Positions 19,690 to 30,996 of a DNA stretch of 64,000 bases are shown piece by piece. Within the stretch, counting starts at the first letter, position 1. Each line of letters starts with the position of its first letter. The notes below the pieces were generated by a model. The model had not been told where the DNA came from, searched no databases, and was given only the letters and a program-made list of their open reading frames with translations. The translations under genes were made by a program, and so were the position numbers. The DNA comes from Agapetus fuscipes (Eukaryota; Arthropoda; Insecta; Trichoptera; Glossosomatidae). Location of the stretch: positions 18,294,342 to 18,358,341 of the forward strand of contig OX637335.1 of assembly GCA_951799405.1 (NCBI GenBank), in the 5' to 3' direction.

Positions 19690-19705
19690 GGTCCTTTTCA
19701 GGACC
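19690..19705 (+). terminator. H2A histone 3' stem-loop
   Basis: GGTCCTTTTCAGGACC followed by ACCAAATT, 46 bases after the stop codon; same stem sequence as at H2B. Confidence 0.95.
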
Positions 19706-20970
19706 ACCAAATTTTTTACTCAAAAGTTTGCATGTTTCATTTCCGCTTTCATCTTTTTTAATATCGCCGATCCAATCCCTTATGACGTACGTGTCACGTG
19801 TTCAGGCTTCCACATACGCCCGAACGCGATAAAAAAAAAGTCATTCCTCTGAAGAGTGAAGTCCATTTATAGCGCTTAAATTGTGCCTTGAGCCTGAAAC
19901 ATCGATCTGGATGAAAGATAGATCGGTGGCTTAGACGTGGACTGAGGGCTTAATAATATGTTTCTAATCTTAAATTACAAAGATATGTAACATGGGGGAT
20001 TATTGGGGTTATAACAAGGTTGTAGAAATCTGCACGTAAATCTTAATAGTCTCAATAACGTTATATTAACCTCCTGAGTGCTAAAAGGGCCCGTGTATTA
20101 GAACCTCTCTAAAACCTATGGCTCAAATACAGAACCATTTAAGAGCTACGGCAGAACCCAAATATAACCTCGGCAACCTTAATTTAACCTCTATAACCTA
20201 GCAAGACAGCTTTAAGGTTCTAAATAATTAGTCATGGATTTAACTCTTTTACAACTTACAACTCTTGAGATGGTCTTGCATAAATGCTTCCTAGGACTCT
20301 CGGGTTATAAAATGTTTCTGTGGAAGATTTTTTTACACAGCCGTGAATTGACATACTTATTATATGGCGCGTGCGTGCCACATTCCCTGTCATTGTAACA
20401 AGTTTCAAAATCGCTACATAAGTAGGAGTTGTATTCAAACAAAATAATAAATGGCTTCATGAAATCAGGGGAAATGGAAAAAAATACTGCGACTGACGCT
20501 TTATCGTTATACTTTTGGATAATAGTTCTGTATACGAGATAAATCGCACTCCCTCCTGAACGAGAAGGGTTGGAAATACAAATTTGTAGTATGTTAGTCT
20601 TCTTATTATTTGTAATGTTTTAATCATATTTTTGTACTTGATTCCTATAGCTCATATAAATTACATCAAAATATTTTTTTTTATATTTGTCAAAAAAAAT
20701 GGCCGCATTCAAAACGCCCAAGGTTTGGAATATATATATGTTTTATGCAAAAAGCAGGTAATTTATGTGGAGCATTACCTTTAAGTAGTAGATGAGGTTA
20801 TTTTTTAAATTTCTTGGGCCTCTTTGAAGAGGCCGCATCCAAAACGCTCCAGGATAGGGAAAGGCAGACCAGTGAAAAAATCATGTACGCGATGCAGACT
20901 ACCTGCCTGAACATGTTTCTGGCTGGTAGTGGATGAGGTAAGGTTTCGTACGGTGGGCTCACTATCTCTT
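19706..20970. other. H2A downstream spacer
   Basis: No gene recognised. A short R260-like scrap (TTACAAAGATATGTAACATG) lies near 19973-19993. AT-rich with only random frames. Confidence 0.5.
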
Positions 20971-21366
20971 CTCGTCTTGTATCCTGACGCCATACCTCTA
21001 GGGGTGGTCAGTACCTCCACTTGACTCTGTCCTAGCATACTTCTTTCATCTCATCTAGTTTCATCACTCTTTTCATGCACGCTCTTCTCTTTTGTTTCCA
21101 CTGTGTAAATTCCATTCGTTCGCAATAACACTTATCTGATCAATCCATTCTTTCCTAGGTCTTCCCCTTCCACGTTAAACTATTGCATTCCCTTTATAAA
21201 CTTTTTTTGTCAGTCGGTCTTCATTCATCCTTTCAATTTGTCCAAACCATCGCATCACACTTCTTTGAAATTTCACTTCCACGCTTTCTTTTTCTCCGCA
21301 TTCATTCAGAACCTCTTCGATTCGTGGTAAACAAACACAAATGACTGATGTATGACCGGATTGCAA
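20971..21366 (-). mobile_element. LINE-A C-terminal fragment
   Basis: Minus-strand VKFQRSVMRWFGQIERMNED and RLTKKVYKGN are followed, after a stop, by RGRGRPRKEWIDQI in the next frame. The tail has TACAAGACGAGAAGAG. Confidence 0.7.
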
Positions 21367-21442
21367 TAATGTTATTGTGAATGTTCTAGAGTTTCTATGA
21401 AGTCGTAAACAAATATGCAGTCGTCTTTAGCCCATTATCTTA

Positions 21443-21670
21443 TCTAAATCTAAGTTGCAAAGAAATGTATCATTTGAGATTCATATTAAATGCATTCTCA
21501 CAAGCAGACACGCATAATTTCACGCTCACACAATACAAAAAACCCAATCTCAAATGAACATAAGCCCTGCAACTCTTGCCGACCTTCCCTGCAACAGGGG
21601 TGACATTGGCTAAGTGAACCATTTTTACAGTATGGGTGGTCAGCCTCATACCAACCTATAAGTCAAGGAA
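21443..21670 (-). repeat. R260 copy
   Basis: From TCTAAATCTAAGTTGCAAAG to ATAAGTCAAGGAA with the GGGGTGACATTGGC core. Confidence 0.8.
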
Positions 21671-21762
21671 ACAAGCAATTAATTACATTTGAGTATTTAA
21701 AACAAATAAACACTAAACAATTACTACACAGTAAAAATTAAACCCTACAAAACATATTCTAT

Positions 21763-22072
21763 TGATACGGCACACTTTTTTGTGCAGGCCCTGAATTTCG
21801 CCATCCGTCGAACTCCTTGACAAAACTTAACCCTACACGCTGATTGGCCGGCGTTCGGCAAGACACCGGCCGAGCCGGATTTACTGTAACAAAATTTATG
21901 TGTTTTATTATAATAAAAAGGGAATAATTTGTCACAAGGTTTGTCGGCCTGTTGGCCCGAAGACCGATTCTGTCTGTAACAACTTGTACTGAAAAGAGAA
22001 AAATAAAAAAGAAACGAAAGTAAAACATTCAACCAAGTCTTCCTCATTTTTGATATTGAAGAGAGGGTATCA
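21763..22072 (+). repeat. GOLE copy 2 5' LTR
   Basis: 310 bp, TGATACGGCACACT...GAGGGTATCA, bounded by TGATAC/GTATCA inverted hexamers. Confidence 0.9.
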
Positions 22073-22073
22073 A

Positions 22074-22093
22074 TTGACGCCGCGAACGTGGGG
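22074..22093 (+). other. Candidate primer-binding site of GOLE
   Basis: TTGACGCCGCGAACGTGGGG, next to the LTR, resembles the lysine-tRNA type TGGCGCC(C)AACGTGGGG with changes. Assignment to a tRNA is an inference. Confidence 0.45.
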
Positions 22094-22171
22094 CCAAGTC
22101 ACTTGGAAAGTGACAACCCAAGTACCGGAGGACTGACTTGTGGCGCCCAACAAAGAACCAGAAGCAAGACA

Positions 22172-23590
22172 ATGAAGACTGCGCGGCCCTGTGATGACTT
22201 GATGGAGCAGGGAGCTTCAGTCAATGAATACAGGACGCCAGTGGCACGGCTCCCCATGCCATTTTCGGGGAAGCCGGAGGAAGACCCAGGGCTATTTTTG
22301 GAGTCAGCCCTGGCGTACTTCAAGGAGAATGCAACCCCAGAGAGCGAATGGGTGATGTGGGCAATGGATTGGCTGAGGGGGGAGGCGGCTGCCTGGATGG
22401 CGGAGCTCCCAGTGACAGACTGGCTGGAGGTTGAATGTGCCCTGGAGGGAAGATTCAACAGCAAGTCTAGGAGGGAGAGAGGCCACTTCCTGTACCTCTA
22501 TGGACGGCAGAAGCCAGGGGAGGAGGCAATGGGATTTATCCTGAGGAAGAGGGCGCTGGCCAAGCGCTTCTGCAGCACGCACTCGGAGCAGGAGGTCATC
22601 CAGCACACCATGGACCTCCTGTTGCCGCAGTGCCAGGCGAGACTTCAGAGCGCCAGCGCCTCCTGGAGCAAGCTTCTCGCAGCTGCGGCAGGCTGTGAAA
22701 GCAGGGGCAGCAGCGATGACCACCATCCACTCGTCGGATCTCATCAGCAAGGAGGGCGACGGCCAGCCCAAGAACAGCAACAAAGGGAATGGCAGCCAGC
22801 AGCCTATCACCATCAGACTGAATGGCAGTCACCAGCCCAGAAGTATCGTCCAATGGCATGGCAGCCACGGCCAGGTAGCGAGCAAGAGACCGAAAGGACA
22901 TACTGGCACTATTCAGGGCCACATCTCGACCGGTCTTGCCCCGACCGTGAGGGGAAGCCTTCGCAACCGGAATCAAGCCAGAATGAAGGTGAACCGGAGC
23001 ATGCAAGTGTCAGCATGCTGAGCAACGCGGAAGTTCCTGAGGACACTCTGAGAGCAGTCGAGGAGTTTCAACGTGTGGAAGCGACACTGGCTCCAGAAGT
23101 TTCAGAATCCAGCCACGTCTGCCCTAGCCAGGATGGGAGGCCTGTACAGCCTGAGGCAGACGTGCTGCCAAGAGACATGGAAGATGACCCTTTGGAGAGA
23201 GAGCTGTACTTTGAACGTGAATCCCACCCGCAAGTGTGCGAAGTGGAAAACTCGACGTTTGACACGAGCAAGAGGGACCTGAAACCAGTCAGCATGGAGG
23301 TGCAGAGTGGACGACAACTCGTGCTAGAGGACTCCGGCTCGAAGAGGAATCAGAGCCATGGGATGGCCAGGAAACAGCCACCCCGCACCAGCAGAGACGT
23401 GCACCTAGATCAGCTTAGGTTACCGCCCGACAAGCAGGAGGAGGATCCGATCGAGCAGTACACGAGGCCACCGGATACGACGCCTCGCCTTCAGCGCGCA
23501 CCACCTCTCCACGAACATCGGAAGAGAAGGAAAAGGATGAAGGAACCGTGGCCAGGGGTGAAAATTCTGTGGCAAGGGTTGAGAGCGTAA
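22172..23590 (+). CDS. Gag-like protein of GOLE copy 2
   Basis: A 472-codon open frame of the same length as in copies 1 and 3, with about twenty amino-acid differences and no lesion. It has the Gag core (FSGKPEEDPGLFLESALAYF, then an L-R-G-E-A-A-A-W-M block and FNSKSRRERGHFLYLYGRQK), a helical part with IQHTMDLLLPQCQARLQSAS, a Q-rich stretch, a further decayed knuckle (YWHYSGPHLDRSCP, two cysteines lost), and the basic HEHRKRRKRMKEPW end. The length is about that of an ordinary gypsy Gag. Start chosen at the Met 100 bases after the LTR. An RNA-binding structural role is inferred from family features only. Confidence 0.75.
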   Translation: MKTARPCDDLMEQGASVNEYRTPVARLPMPFSGKPEEDPGLFLESALAYFKENATPESEWVMWAMDWLRGEAAAWMAELPVTDWLEVECALEGRFNSKSRRERGHFLYLYGRQKPGEEAMGFILRKRALAKRFCSTHSEQEVIQHTMDLLLPQCQARLQSASASWSKLLAAAAGCESRGSSDDHHPLVGSHQQGGRRPAQEQQQREWQPAAYHHQTEWQSPAQKYRPMAWQPRPGSEQETERTYWHYSGPHLDRSCPDREGKPSQPESSQNEGEPEHASVSMLSNAEVPEDTLRAVEEFQRVEATLAPEVSESSHVCPSQDGRPVQPEADVLPRDMEDDPLERELYFERESHPQVCEVENSTFDTSKRDLKPVSMEVQSGRQLVLEDSGSKRNQSHGMARKQPPRTSRDVHLDQLRLPPDKQEEDPIEQYTRPPDTTPRLQRAPPLHEHRKRRKRMKEPWPGVKILWQGLRA

Positions 23591-23610
23591 GGAGGGTTAA
23601 GTTTTGTCAA

Positions 23611-23627
23611 CAGAAGATGGTGGGAAT
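23611..23627 (+). other. GOLE polypurine tract
   Basis: CAGAAGATGGTGGGAAT directly before the 3' LTR is almost all purine, as needed to prime plus-strand DNA. Confidence 0.6.
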
Positions 23628-23937
23628 TGATACGGCACACTTTTTTGTGCAGGCCCTGAATTTCGCCATCCGTCGAACTCCTTGACAAAACTTAACCCTA
23701 CACGCTGATTGGCCGGCGTTCGGCAAGACACCGGCCGAGCCGGATTTACTGTAACAAAATTTATGTGTTTTATTATAATAAAAAGGGAATAATTTGTCAC
23801 AAGGTTTGTCGGCCTGTTGGCCCGAAGACCGATTCTGTCTGTAACAACTTGTACTGAAAAGAGAAAAATAAAAAAGAAACGAAAGTAAAACATTCAACCA
23901 AGTCTTCCTCATTTTTGATATTGAAGAGAGGGTATCA
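23628..23937 (+). repeat. GOLE copy 2 3' LTR
   Basis: 310 bp, TGATACGG...GGGTATCA, identical by eye to the 5' LTR. Confidence 0.9.
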
Positions 23938-23941
23938 CTAT

Positions 23942-24412
23942 AAAAATGACAAATATTTTTAAAACCAGATCAAATAAGCAGTCGTCCTTAGCCCATTTCT
24001 TATAATTCATAAAAAAATATCTTACCATTATCAGATCTTTTATATGTAAATTAAACATTGTCTGACTGATGATCCGGATAAAAATTAAAGGCTTTGTAGC
24101 GTAGTTTGTATTAATTACAAATTATTATCTTGCTGTTTATCATGATAAATTTTTGTTGTAGTACAGGTAAGGAAACTTGGGCTTACGACCTATGCGTGGT
24201 GAGGGTTATCCCTGCTTCCCAGACTGCTTATCAGGTACAAAAGGGCAACTCAACATAACGCAACGAATTGAAAACTATGATCTGTGTTGAAAACTAATGA
24301 GGGTATTGAAATTCGTGCAGTCATCTAAACTTTGGATGGGATTACAAAGGATAAGTAATAGGGCAACGTCAAATATAGGAGAACATGTAAACTTTTGAGG
24401 AAAAAATATGGT
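23942..24412. other. Spacer between GOLE copy 2 and H3
   Basis: No gene seen. AGCAGTCGTCCTTAGCCCAT (about 23970-23990) repeats, with one change, a segment near 21418-21437 on the far side of R260 and GOLE. Confidence 0.5.
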
Positions 24413-24428
24413 GGCCCTGAAAAGGGCC
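24413..24428 (-). terminator. H3 histone 3' stem-loop
   Basis: Minus strand GGCCCTTTTCAGGGCC followed by ACCATATT, 47 bases after the H3 stop. Confidence 0.95.
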
Positions 24429-24475
24429 TTTGAGGTGAATCAATCGGATGATAGAAGTGTTCTGATACGTAGAGC

Positions 24476-25009
<534 letters not shown>

Positions 25010-25078
25010 TCAACTATTTTGAAGTAGGTATGTCAAATTTTATCCAAGACATTGAGGTATGTATTACTTAAACCTCAA

Positions 25079-25647
25079 TCTATAATCTACGTTGCAAAGT
25101 GTTATGACGCTCCTGAGTTACACATATAGTGTAACTTCCGTCCGCGTTTTTCCCAAAGGGTTCATATGTGGCAAGTGGAACCTATTTATTTTTGCAGGTA
25201 AGGGGCTGGCCTCAGTTGAAATGGAGGTTTCTCAGCTCCTGAGGGGGTTAGTACTTATTGCCTGTGAAGATTGAATAAATAGTGCCGGTATTTTATTTGG
25301 GTTTGAAATAAACCCCGAAACGGGAAATCATTGCTGACATCCTCGGTGGGATTCGAACCCAAGTTCTCGGCATGGAATGCAAGCCCTTTATCAACTGAGC
25401 TATCGACTGGACTTATTTAATTACATTAAAATTTAAGATTCATACTAAATGCATTCCTACAAAAAGACTCGTGAAAGTTCACGCTTACAGATGCTGCATG
25501 TGTACTTCCGAATTAAAATCCAAATCTCGAATGAGCATAAACTCTGCAACTTTTGACGACCTTCCTTGAAACAGATGTGATATTGGCAAAGTGAACCATT
25601 TTTTACTGTGTGTGTGGTCAGACTCACACCAACCCATGAGTTAAGGA
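25079..25647 (-). repeat. R260 copy split by SINE-B
   Basis: The end TCTATAATCTACGTTGCAAAG is at 25079-25100 and the rest resumes at about 25433 (AAGATTCATACTAAATGCAT) to GAGTTAAGGAA at 25648. SINE-B copy 2 lies between. Confidence 0.75.
25112..25415 (-). mobile_element. SINE-B copy 2
   Basis: Minus-strand head GATAGCTCAGTTGATAAAGG and GGTTCGAATCCC, body CCCCTCAGGAGCTGAGAAAC, and tail with the palindromic GTTACACATATAGTGTAAC. Matches copy 1 throughout with moderate divergence. Confidence 0.8.
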
Positions 25648-25742
25648 ATACAAATAATGAATAACATTTTGGTATGGAAAACCAAAAACCATCAAAAATA
25701 TATCTACAAAACAATAATTTTTCAATCAGTATATCGATTACA

Positions 25743-25990
25743 TCTATAATCTAAGTTGCAAAGATAAATTATATTTGAGATTAATTTTAAATGCAATCCC
25801 ATTATCAGACACGTATAAGTTCGCACTTACACATACCGCATGTGGACCTACAGTATAAAAACCCGAATCTCAAATGAACATACACCCTGCAACTCTTGCC
25901 GACGTTCCCTGAAACACTGGTGATATTGGCAAAGTGAACCATTTTCAACAGGATGAGTGGTCAGCCTCATACCAAATTATAAGTCAAGGA
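25743..25990 (-). repeat. R260 copy
   Basis: From TCTATAATCTAAGTTGCAAAG to TTATAAGTCAAGGA, full length. Confidence 0.8.
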
Positions 25991-26087
25991 ATAAAAAAGA
26001 ATAAGCCGCTGACATTAAAGATTAAGCGCCATTTTTTCTTTCCTTACACACCGCTTTCATTTTATCAATTATCTTAGATAAAGAAGA

Positions 26088-26295
26088 CCGTTTTTGGAGA
26101 TCGAGCCTTCAAGGTGGCTGCTCCAACGATATGGAACGGCCTCCCAGATGACCTGCGCGAAAAGGATCTGGAGAGTACTTTTAGAAAGGGGTTGAAGACC
26201 CACCTGTTCGCGCGCTCATATGAGCAAGCGCCTTTGGGATGACCAAGAGTCATGAAAAGGCGCTATAAAAATACTGTATTATTATTATTATTAAT
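26088..26295 (+). mobile_element. CR1-like LINE C-terminal scrap with ATT tail
   Basis: The frame FGDRAFKVAAPTIWNGLPDD, LREKDLESTFRKGLKTHLFA, ending QAPLG at 26241, matches the C-terminus of the long RT at 55 kb (FGDRAFRVAGPVEWNRLPPG). It is followed by AAAGGCGCTATAAAAATACTG and (ATT)n, the microsatellite tail of a severely 5'-truncated insertion. Confidence 0.85.
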
Positions 26296-26750
26296 CCATT
26301 TTATAAACGATTATTATTGAAAAAACTAGCATAGGGCTAGCAATGGTGGACTGTCGTTGCCCTCTCTTTCACTTCTTTATTAATTTGTAATTACCCAATT
26401 TACGCTGTTTGATAAAACAGCGTCTTGCTCATATCCAACTTAACTACACATCATTTATTTTTTAAATAAATCTTATTATATCCATGTGCTCCGATTCAAC
26501 TTTCCAATGATTTTTTAAGTAAAAATTAAATCAATGAAATTCTCTTGCCGAAGCTGAAATATTACAAAATGCATAAATTCTTGTTCTGTAGATTGCTCGA
26601 GAAGTCATTTGGAACCCTCAATGTTTGAATCTTAACATGTAATGATTATTTTTTAATATCAGATTACATCTCTTTTCACCGCACTAACAGAGACGTGCAT
26701 TCGAAATTGATATTTGATTTTCAATTATTTACCTACATAAAGTTTAATTA
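26296..26750. other. AT-rich spacer, nothing recognised
   Basis: No coding or repeat signal beyond base composition. Confidence 0.5.
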
Positions 26751-28092
26751 TTAGGTCCTTACATATGAAATTGGCGTTTTGCCGTACTGGCTACTTTGAT
26801 TTCAAATATCTCCTCTTTGGTTAGGAATTCCAAATTCAAATTTCTACAGCTATTTACTCACGTATTTGTGTTTTGAAAATTGTAACTCATTTGTTCGTTC
26901 CTCAATTGTTTTTTTTTTTTTGCGTCACCCATTTTACAAAATGGAAAACTTGAAATATCGCGTTATTTACGAGTACGAGTTCCACCGTGGCACCAGTGCT
27001 GCAGAAACGGCTCGAATGATTAATGATGTGTACGGCGACGGTGTCACAAAATAAAACACAGTGCGTTTTTGGTTCCAAGCTGCGAAATTACTGATACGAC
27101 TATTTTAATCCACTTGAAGCAAATTGGAAAGGTGAAAAAGCTTGAAAGGTGGGTGGGTTTTTTTTTACCTCACAAATTGGGTGAAGCAAATCAACAAACA
27201 CGCGTCGACTGCTGTGTTAAGGCTAGTTCGGACACGTCGACTATTTTAGTCGAGTAGCGAGTAATTTAGTGGCTAAACGTGTGCGAACCACAAACAATTA
27301 GTCGAGTGGTTTAGTCAAGGATTTAGTCGAGTCGATACATTCTACTCTATTTTAACGGGCGAGTAGCGCCCCGCCCACCACTAAATTACTCGCTACTCGA
27401 CTAAAATAGTCGCCTTGTCCGAACTATTACTCAACCGGCACAATAATGAAGGGATTTTGAATCGAACCTGTGATGAAAAATGGATCCTGTGCGTTAATCA
27501 TCGCAATTGCTGAACCCTGCCGAACCAGCCAAATCATGCCCCAAGCGAAAATTGCCTCAAAAAAAGTTACTTGTGAGCGTTTGGTAGACTAGTGCCGGTG
27601 TCGTTCACTACACCTTTCTTAAATCTGGTCAGACGATTACGGCAGATGTCTACTGTCAGTAACTGAAAACCATGATGGAAAAGCTAGCTGCTAAACAACC
27701 GAGGCTGGTCAATCGCTCTAGGCCACTGCTGCTTCATGGCAACGCTAGACCACACCCTGCACCACAGACGGCTACCAAATTAGAGGAGCTTCAATAGGAA
27801 TGTTTAAGACATCCCCCGTACACCCCGGACCTTGCTCCAACAGATTACGAAATTTGGATAACTTCTTGCAAGGGAAAAAAATCAACTCCGATGGGCAGTC
27901 CAAGCCGCCTTCAAAGATTGTATTGATTGCCGTCCGAATGGTTATTTTAGTAAAGGGATCAGTGATCTACCTATGAGATGCCGAAAGTGCATAGATAGCA
28001 ATGGTAAATACTTTGATTAAATAAATATATTATATTAAAAAAAGAAAGAGTTATTGTTCCTCCCATACTAAATGCCAATTTCATATGTAAGG
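26751..28092 (+). mobile_element. mariner element copy 1, inactive
   Basis: Ends TTAGGTCCTTACATATGAAA and, inverted, CCTTACATATGAAATTGGCA, with TA before the left end. Transposase remnants run in several frames: MENLKYRVIYEYEFHRGTSA (26941), ILIHLKQIGKVKKLERWV, CDEKW, then LLHGNARPH (27738) and PPYTPDLAPTDYE (27813). The family's second catalytic aspartate (HDNARPH) is glycine here. Stops and frame shifts break the gene, and a MITE is inserted at 27220. A second, truncated copy lies at 46.0-46.7 kb. Confidence 0.85.
27220..27426. mobile_element. Foldback MITE inside mariner
   Basis: About 49-bp near-perfect inverted ends (TAGTTCGGACA...GACTATTTTAGTCGAGTAGC) with apparent 3-bp duplication TTA, as for Harbinger-type MITEs. 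Confidence 0.7.
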
Positions 28093-28421
28093 TGTGAGAT
28101 GAAACAGAACATGTTGAGAGGGGCTGATGCTTCACAAGTCCTATGATGATTTGAAAAAGACCGTTACGTTTAAGAAGCCATAGCCGTCCATAAAATCACG
28201 CTCAACTCACAGTAAATATTATAATGTGTTATTCAGCGAATATAATAATTAATATTAACAAATTATACACCCCAAACAATTCAATTTCATTAATATGCCG
28301 TTCGCTTATTGGTTGAAACAATCTCTGGAAGGATTAATCGATAAAATTTAGTATTAATATGTAAGAAACAAAATAGCATTCTACCGGTATTATGAAGTTT
28401 TTACTGTAATGAGTATCTTTC
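28093..28421. other. AT-rich spacer, nothing recognised
   Basis: No gene or repeat family found. Confidence 0.4.
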
Positions 28422-28662
28422 TAATCTAAACTAAGTTGCAAAGATATGTAACATTTGGGGATTCACATTATATGCATTCTCACAAGCAGACGCGTATAAG
28501 TTCGCGCTTGCACATGCCGCCTGTGAACTTATACAACATAAAAACCCAAATCTCAAATGAACATACACTCTGCAACTGTTGACGACCTTCTCTGAAACAG
28601 GGGTGACATTGGCAAAGTGAACCATTTGCTATAGCATGGGTGTTCAGCCGCATACCAATATC
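28422..28662 (-). repeat. R260 copy
   Basis: TCTAATCTAAACTAAGTTGC to CAGCCGCATACCAATA; the CAAGGAA end is missing. Confidence 0.75.
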
Positions 28663-28973
28663 TTTATGTTTATATTATATTTTAATAAGTTAATAGTGAA
28701 GGATAAAAGAAGATAAATTTATTTGTATATTAATGAAAATAAAATCAGGTTATTATTAAATGTACCTGATCACAATCTTTACTTAAAATGTACATTGCAA
28801 GGAAATGAATGAAGTTTATAATTAGAGAAAATTTAAAGAGTAATGCATTAATGATAATGCCTGAACGAGTATTCACGTAAATTAAATTAGTTAAACTTGA
28901 GGTACGCTACTGAACTCAAGCTATTGTAAACTACGAAGGGTGGGGGGAAGGGGAGACACGTTAAGGCCGAGCG
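28663..28973. other. H4 upstream spacer
   Basis: AT-rich, changing to a G-rich run (GGGTGGGGGGAAGGGG) just before the H4 TATA box. No other signal. Confidence 0.4.
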
Positions 28974-28980
28974 TATATAA
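28974..28980 (+). promoter_or_regulatory. H4 TATA box
   Basis: TATATAA 102 bases before the H4 start, with a candidate start site CACAGTGTTCA about 25-30 bases downstream. Confidence 0.8.
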
Positions 28981-29051
28981 GCGGCAGCTTGTGGCACAGT
29001 GTTCACACTTCACACTTAGATTGAGACTCGAGTTCGGCTGGAACTCGGTGA

Positions 29052-29393
<342 letters not shown>

Positions 29394-29426
29394 ACTGCAT
29401 CTACGTTCTCTTACCATCAACCAAAA

Positions 29427-29442
29427 GGCCCTTTTCAGGGCC
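29427..29442 (+). terminator. H4 histone 3' stem-loop
   Basis: GGCCCTTTTCAGGGCC, 33 bases after the stop; stem sequence as in H3. The base after the stem is A-A-C-A rather than A-C-C-A. Confidence 0.95.
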
Positions 29443-30045
29443 AACATATTTTTTTGTCGAGTACTTGAATATTCAGTTTACCCCAGCCCCCATTTCTATG
29501 GCAAATGATTGTCGATATACGTTAATACCGGTAGTGTCTTGGCATTGTGGCACTTAAATTGTGATTCCACGATGGGAACATTTCTGCTTGTCATGGGTCC
29601 AATTTTGCCAACGCACACCTAGCTGCAGTATGAATATAACCTTGTCTACACGTATCGTAAGCGGTGGTTCTTTAATTGAGAATACAACGGTGGCGACACG
29701 TCGCTGCCTTGGTGTTCGCTTGATATCTTAACTCCGTCACCATTCCGCTAGGGGTGGCCAGAGCCTCTGCAGAGCTGCCTCCATTTCTTCCCATCCTTAC
29801 ATACTTTTTTCGATTCATTCATATCCATCACCTTTGTTTAAAGAGGAATATTATTTTGTTCAGTGGTACCTGGTAACTGGTACCTCATAGGGGAATTGTG
29901 CTTACTTTTTGCCTTGAGGCAAATACTTGAGAATTCAAAAGCGATAGAAAATAAATCTCTGATTACACATCTAAAACGTTTATTTATGAAACACAAAAAA
30001 AAAATCTTAGGCACTAGGGGAAATTTAACAAATGAAATAAAGTAA
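29443..30045. other. H4 downstream spacer with LINE-A scrap
   Basis: 29728-29833 (TCCGTCACCATTCCGCTAGG onward) is the 3' end of LINE-A in minus orientation. Nothing else recognised. Confidence 0.6.
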
Positions 30046-30112
30046 AATAAATTGCACAGAATCTGCACTCGACTTTCTTGCAAAAATTAACCCACTGTAT
30101 GACGTAATATGT

Positions 30113-30420
30113 TGATACCCTCTCTTCAATTATCAAAAATGAGGAAGACTTGGTTTAATGATTTTTCTACTACTTTATTTTCTTTTTGTTCTTCATAACT
30201 TGATACAGACAGACTCGGTCTTCGGGCCAACAGGCCGACCAACCTTGTGACAAATTATTCCCTTTTTATAACAATAAAACACATAAATTTTGTTACAGTA
30301 ATTTCGGCTCGGCCGGTGTCTTGCCGAACGCCGGCCAATCAGCGTGTAGGGTTAAGTTTTGTCAAGGAGTTCGACGGATGGCGAAATTCAGGGCCTGCAC
30401 AAAAAAAGTGTGCCGTATCA
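30113..30420 (-). mobile_element. GOLE solo LTR 1
   Basis: 308 bp with 4-bp duplication ATGT (30109-30112, 30421-30424); no interior. Confidence 0.9.
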
Positions 30421-30476
30421 ATGTAAAGCTAGAATCATCTACCAGCTTATGCAGTTTCAATGAAAATATAATATAT

Positions 30477-30786
30477 TGATACCCTCTCTTTAAAAATGAG
30501 GAAGACTTGGTTGAAGGGTTTTTCTTTACTTTCGTTTTTTTTATTCTCTTTTTCTCTTTTCAGTACAAGTTACAAACAGAACCGGTCTTCGGGCCAACAG
30601 GCCGACTAACCTTGCGACAAATTATTCCCTTTTTATTACAATAAAACACATAAATTTTGTTACAGTAATTTCGGCTCGGCCGGTGTCTTGCCGAACGCCG
30701 GCCAATCAGCGTGTAGGGTTAAGTTTTGTCAAGGAGTTCGACGGATGGCGAAATTCAGGGCCTACACAAAAAAGTGTGCCGTATCA
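30477..30786 (-). mobile_element. GOLE solo LTR 2
   Basis: 310 bp flanked by ATAT on both sides. Removing it plus one ATAT gives exactly the empty site seen at 4355-4375. Confidence 0.9.
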
Positions 30787-30996
30787 ATATCGATAATAAA
30801 TCAATTTTATTCCACCGCGGTGTGTACCTGCATACTCGTTCAATATGGGAATAGCCATATAAATTCTTGAGTGAATAAAAAATAAATTGCACAGAATCTG
30901 TACTCGACTTTCTTGCAAAAATTAACCCACTGTATGACGTATGTAAAGCTAGAATCATCTACCAGCTTATGCCGTTTCAATAAAAATATAATATAT

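Larger units (their letters stand above)
21763..23937 (+). mobile_element. GOLE copy 2, gag-only LTR retrotransposon, uninterrupted
   Basis: 2175 bp with 310-bp LTRs that look identical by eye and a 4-bp target duplication CTAT (21759-21762, 23938-23941). The order is LTR, primer-binding site, gag, purine tract, LTR. The interior of 1555 bp has room only for the Gag-like frame. This is the cleanest copy for defining the family. Confidence 0.9.

Noticed and set aside
22304..23006. Antisense frames of 136-169 codons over GOLE gag (and the same in copies 1 and 3)
   Set aside because: Shadow frames of a GC-rich gene; no independent motif, and the sense frame has Gag features.
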